Shown here in pieces: positions 63,526 to 64,000 of a stretch of DNA of 64,000 nucleotides. Within the stretch, counting starts at the first letter, position 1. Each line of letters opens with the position of its first letter. The position numbers were made by a program, and so were the translations under genes. The stretch is from Veillonella parvula. GTDB taxonomy: Bacteria; Bacillota; Negativicutes; Veillonellales; Veillonellaceae. Location of the stretch: positions 966,001 through 1,030,000 of the forward strand of contig NZ_CP138632.1 in the NCBI RefSeq assembly GCF_036456085.1, given 5' to 3'. A model generated the notes under the pieces. It was given only the letters and a program-made list of their open reading frames with translations, searched no databases and had not been told where the DNA came from.

Positions 63526-63743
63526 CTGTCAGAGTTTGTACTCTGAAAACCACATAGAAGTTATATATATTTGTTGCACATTCTGCTTAATGTTTTGTTA
63601 TATGTTGCGTCCCATACTCAAAGTACACGTCTAGAGGATTGCGTCGAAGCCTGTGGATTTCACATCGTGAAATCTTACGTTTCGACGTAAGCGACTCCAC
63701 GCAACTTGTGCGTCGCGTTGCTCCTTCAAGTTGGTTACGCTGC
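63526..63743 (-). other. 23S-5S internal transcribed spacer with twin hairpins
   Basis: The 218-bp spacer holds two adjacent perfect hairpins: GATTTCAC/GTGAAATC (63656-63674) and CTTACGT/ACGTAAG with a TTCG loop (63674-63691). They share one base. No tRNA gene is present. The GTGGATTT and CTTACGTT words recur in the 121-bp repeats. Confidence 0.75.
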
Positions 63744-64000
63744 TTAAGTAAAGCCCTCGATCGATTAGTACCAGTCAGCTCCAAACCTCACGGCTCTTCC
63801 ACACCTGGCCTATCTACCATGTCGTCTACATGGGATCTTACTAGCTTACGCTATGAGAAACCTCATCTCAAGGCTGGTTTCACGCTTAGATGCTTTCAGC
63901 GTTTATCCGTCCCGAACGTAGCTACCCAACTGTACCCTTGGCAGGATAATTGGTACACCAGCGGTTCGTCCACTCCGGTCCTCTCGTACTAGGAGCAGCC
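63744..64000 (-). rRNA. rrl: 23S ribosomal RNA, 3' end
   Basis: On the minus strand the window edge cuts 23S. The seen 257 bases carry the 3' domain: the sarcin-ricin loop sequence AGTACGAGAGGACCGG at the right edge, then GGTGTGGAAGAGCCGTGAGG and the end GGTACTAATCGATCGAGGGC. The 3' end is placed near 63744 by similarity to known ends, give or take a few bases. Confidence 0.93.

Noticed and set aside
63198..63992. Protein-coding genes over the rRNA region
   Set aside because: Open frames here run across or antisense to 5S and 23S rRNA and the repeat block, with no ribosome sites or protein-like composition.

Overview
The window reads as a chromosomal segment of a Veillonella-like member of the Negativicutes, a Firmicutes lineage with an outer membrane. 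It combines Firmicutes-type housekeeping genes, strong AGGAGG ribosome binding sites and U-tract terminators with a full outer-membrane maintenance set (TamB, TolC, MlaEFD). Base composition is AT-rich. Almost every gene lies on the minus strand, co-oriented with the 23S-5S end of an rRNA operon at the right edge. I see no prophage, transposase, CRISPR array or tRNA. The genus is inferred from gene content and synteny, not from a database search.

Layout, left to right. 1-10.5 kb is an envelope cluster. In the direction of transcription it runs: an AMIN plus phosphodiester-glycosidase-like exported protein, a 94-aa exported lipoyl-like protein, an S55 (SpoIVB-type) protease, mlaE, mlaF, a long mlaD with a predicted C-terminal beta-barrel, tolC, then tamB behind a terminator. 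10.7-17.6 kb holds mreB and murA, the operon serS, transaldolase, glpX, and a CDF transporter. 17.7-24.4 kb is a visibly more GC-rich block. It carries a guanine deaminase and purine permease under what I read as a guanine-activated (ON) riboswitch, and a speF-potE ornithine/putrescine system. 24.9-36.9 kb is housekeeping: lysS-greA, dusB, coaX-birA, a divergent ThrE-type exporter, ftsH, hpt, tilS, a Ppx/GppA protein, an S1 protein and an FtsB/DivIC-like protein. 37.0-42.8 kb has an LDH/MDH-family dehydrogenase, an anchored unknown protein, the folate operon folE-P-B-K and an ABC-F ATPase. 42.9-51.4 kb holds an M20 peptidase, an LD-carboxypeptidase and an oppBCDF operon that contains a cytosolic class A beta-lactamase-like hydrolase. 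51.5-54.2 kb has pdxY, a DUF805 protein and an unknown membrane protein. 54.5-61.3 kb is the cytochrome bd module (rrf2, cydA, cydB, and a fused cydDC). 61.4-62.8 kb has moaB and a polysaccharide deacetylase. 62.8-64.0 kb has 121-bp tandem repeats, 5S rRNA and the 23S 3' end.

How the genes work together. The left cluster looks like one machine for moving lipids and proteins between the two membranes. An MlaD that reaches the outer membrane would replace the separate MlaA/MlaC carriers. In the guanine module, a guanine-sensing leader would switch on uptake and deamination of guanine. SpeF/PotE would make and exchange putrescine, a polyamine that Veillonella species are known to attach to peptidoglycan. 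The cyd module appears to be controlled by its own Cys-rich Rrf2 regulator through an inverted repeat over the -35 box.

Most interesting sites for follow-up: the guanine ON riboswitch with a (TAATAAA)6 repeat abutting its promoter, the exported lipoyl-like protein and S55 protease ahead of mlaEFD, the rrf2-cyd operator, the BirA-like operator on the birA start site, and the terminator-like hairpin inside the proposed mreB N-terminal extension.
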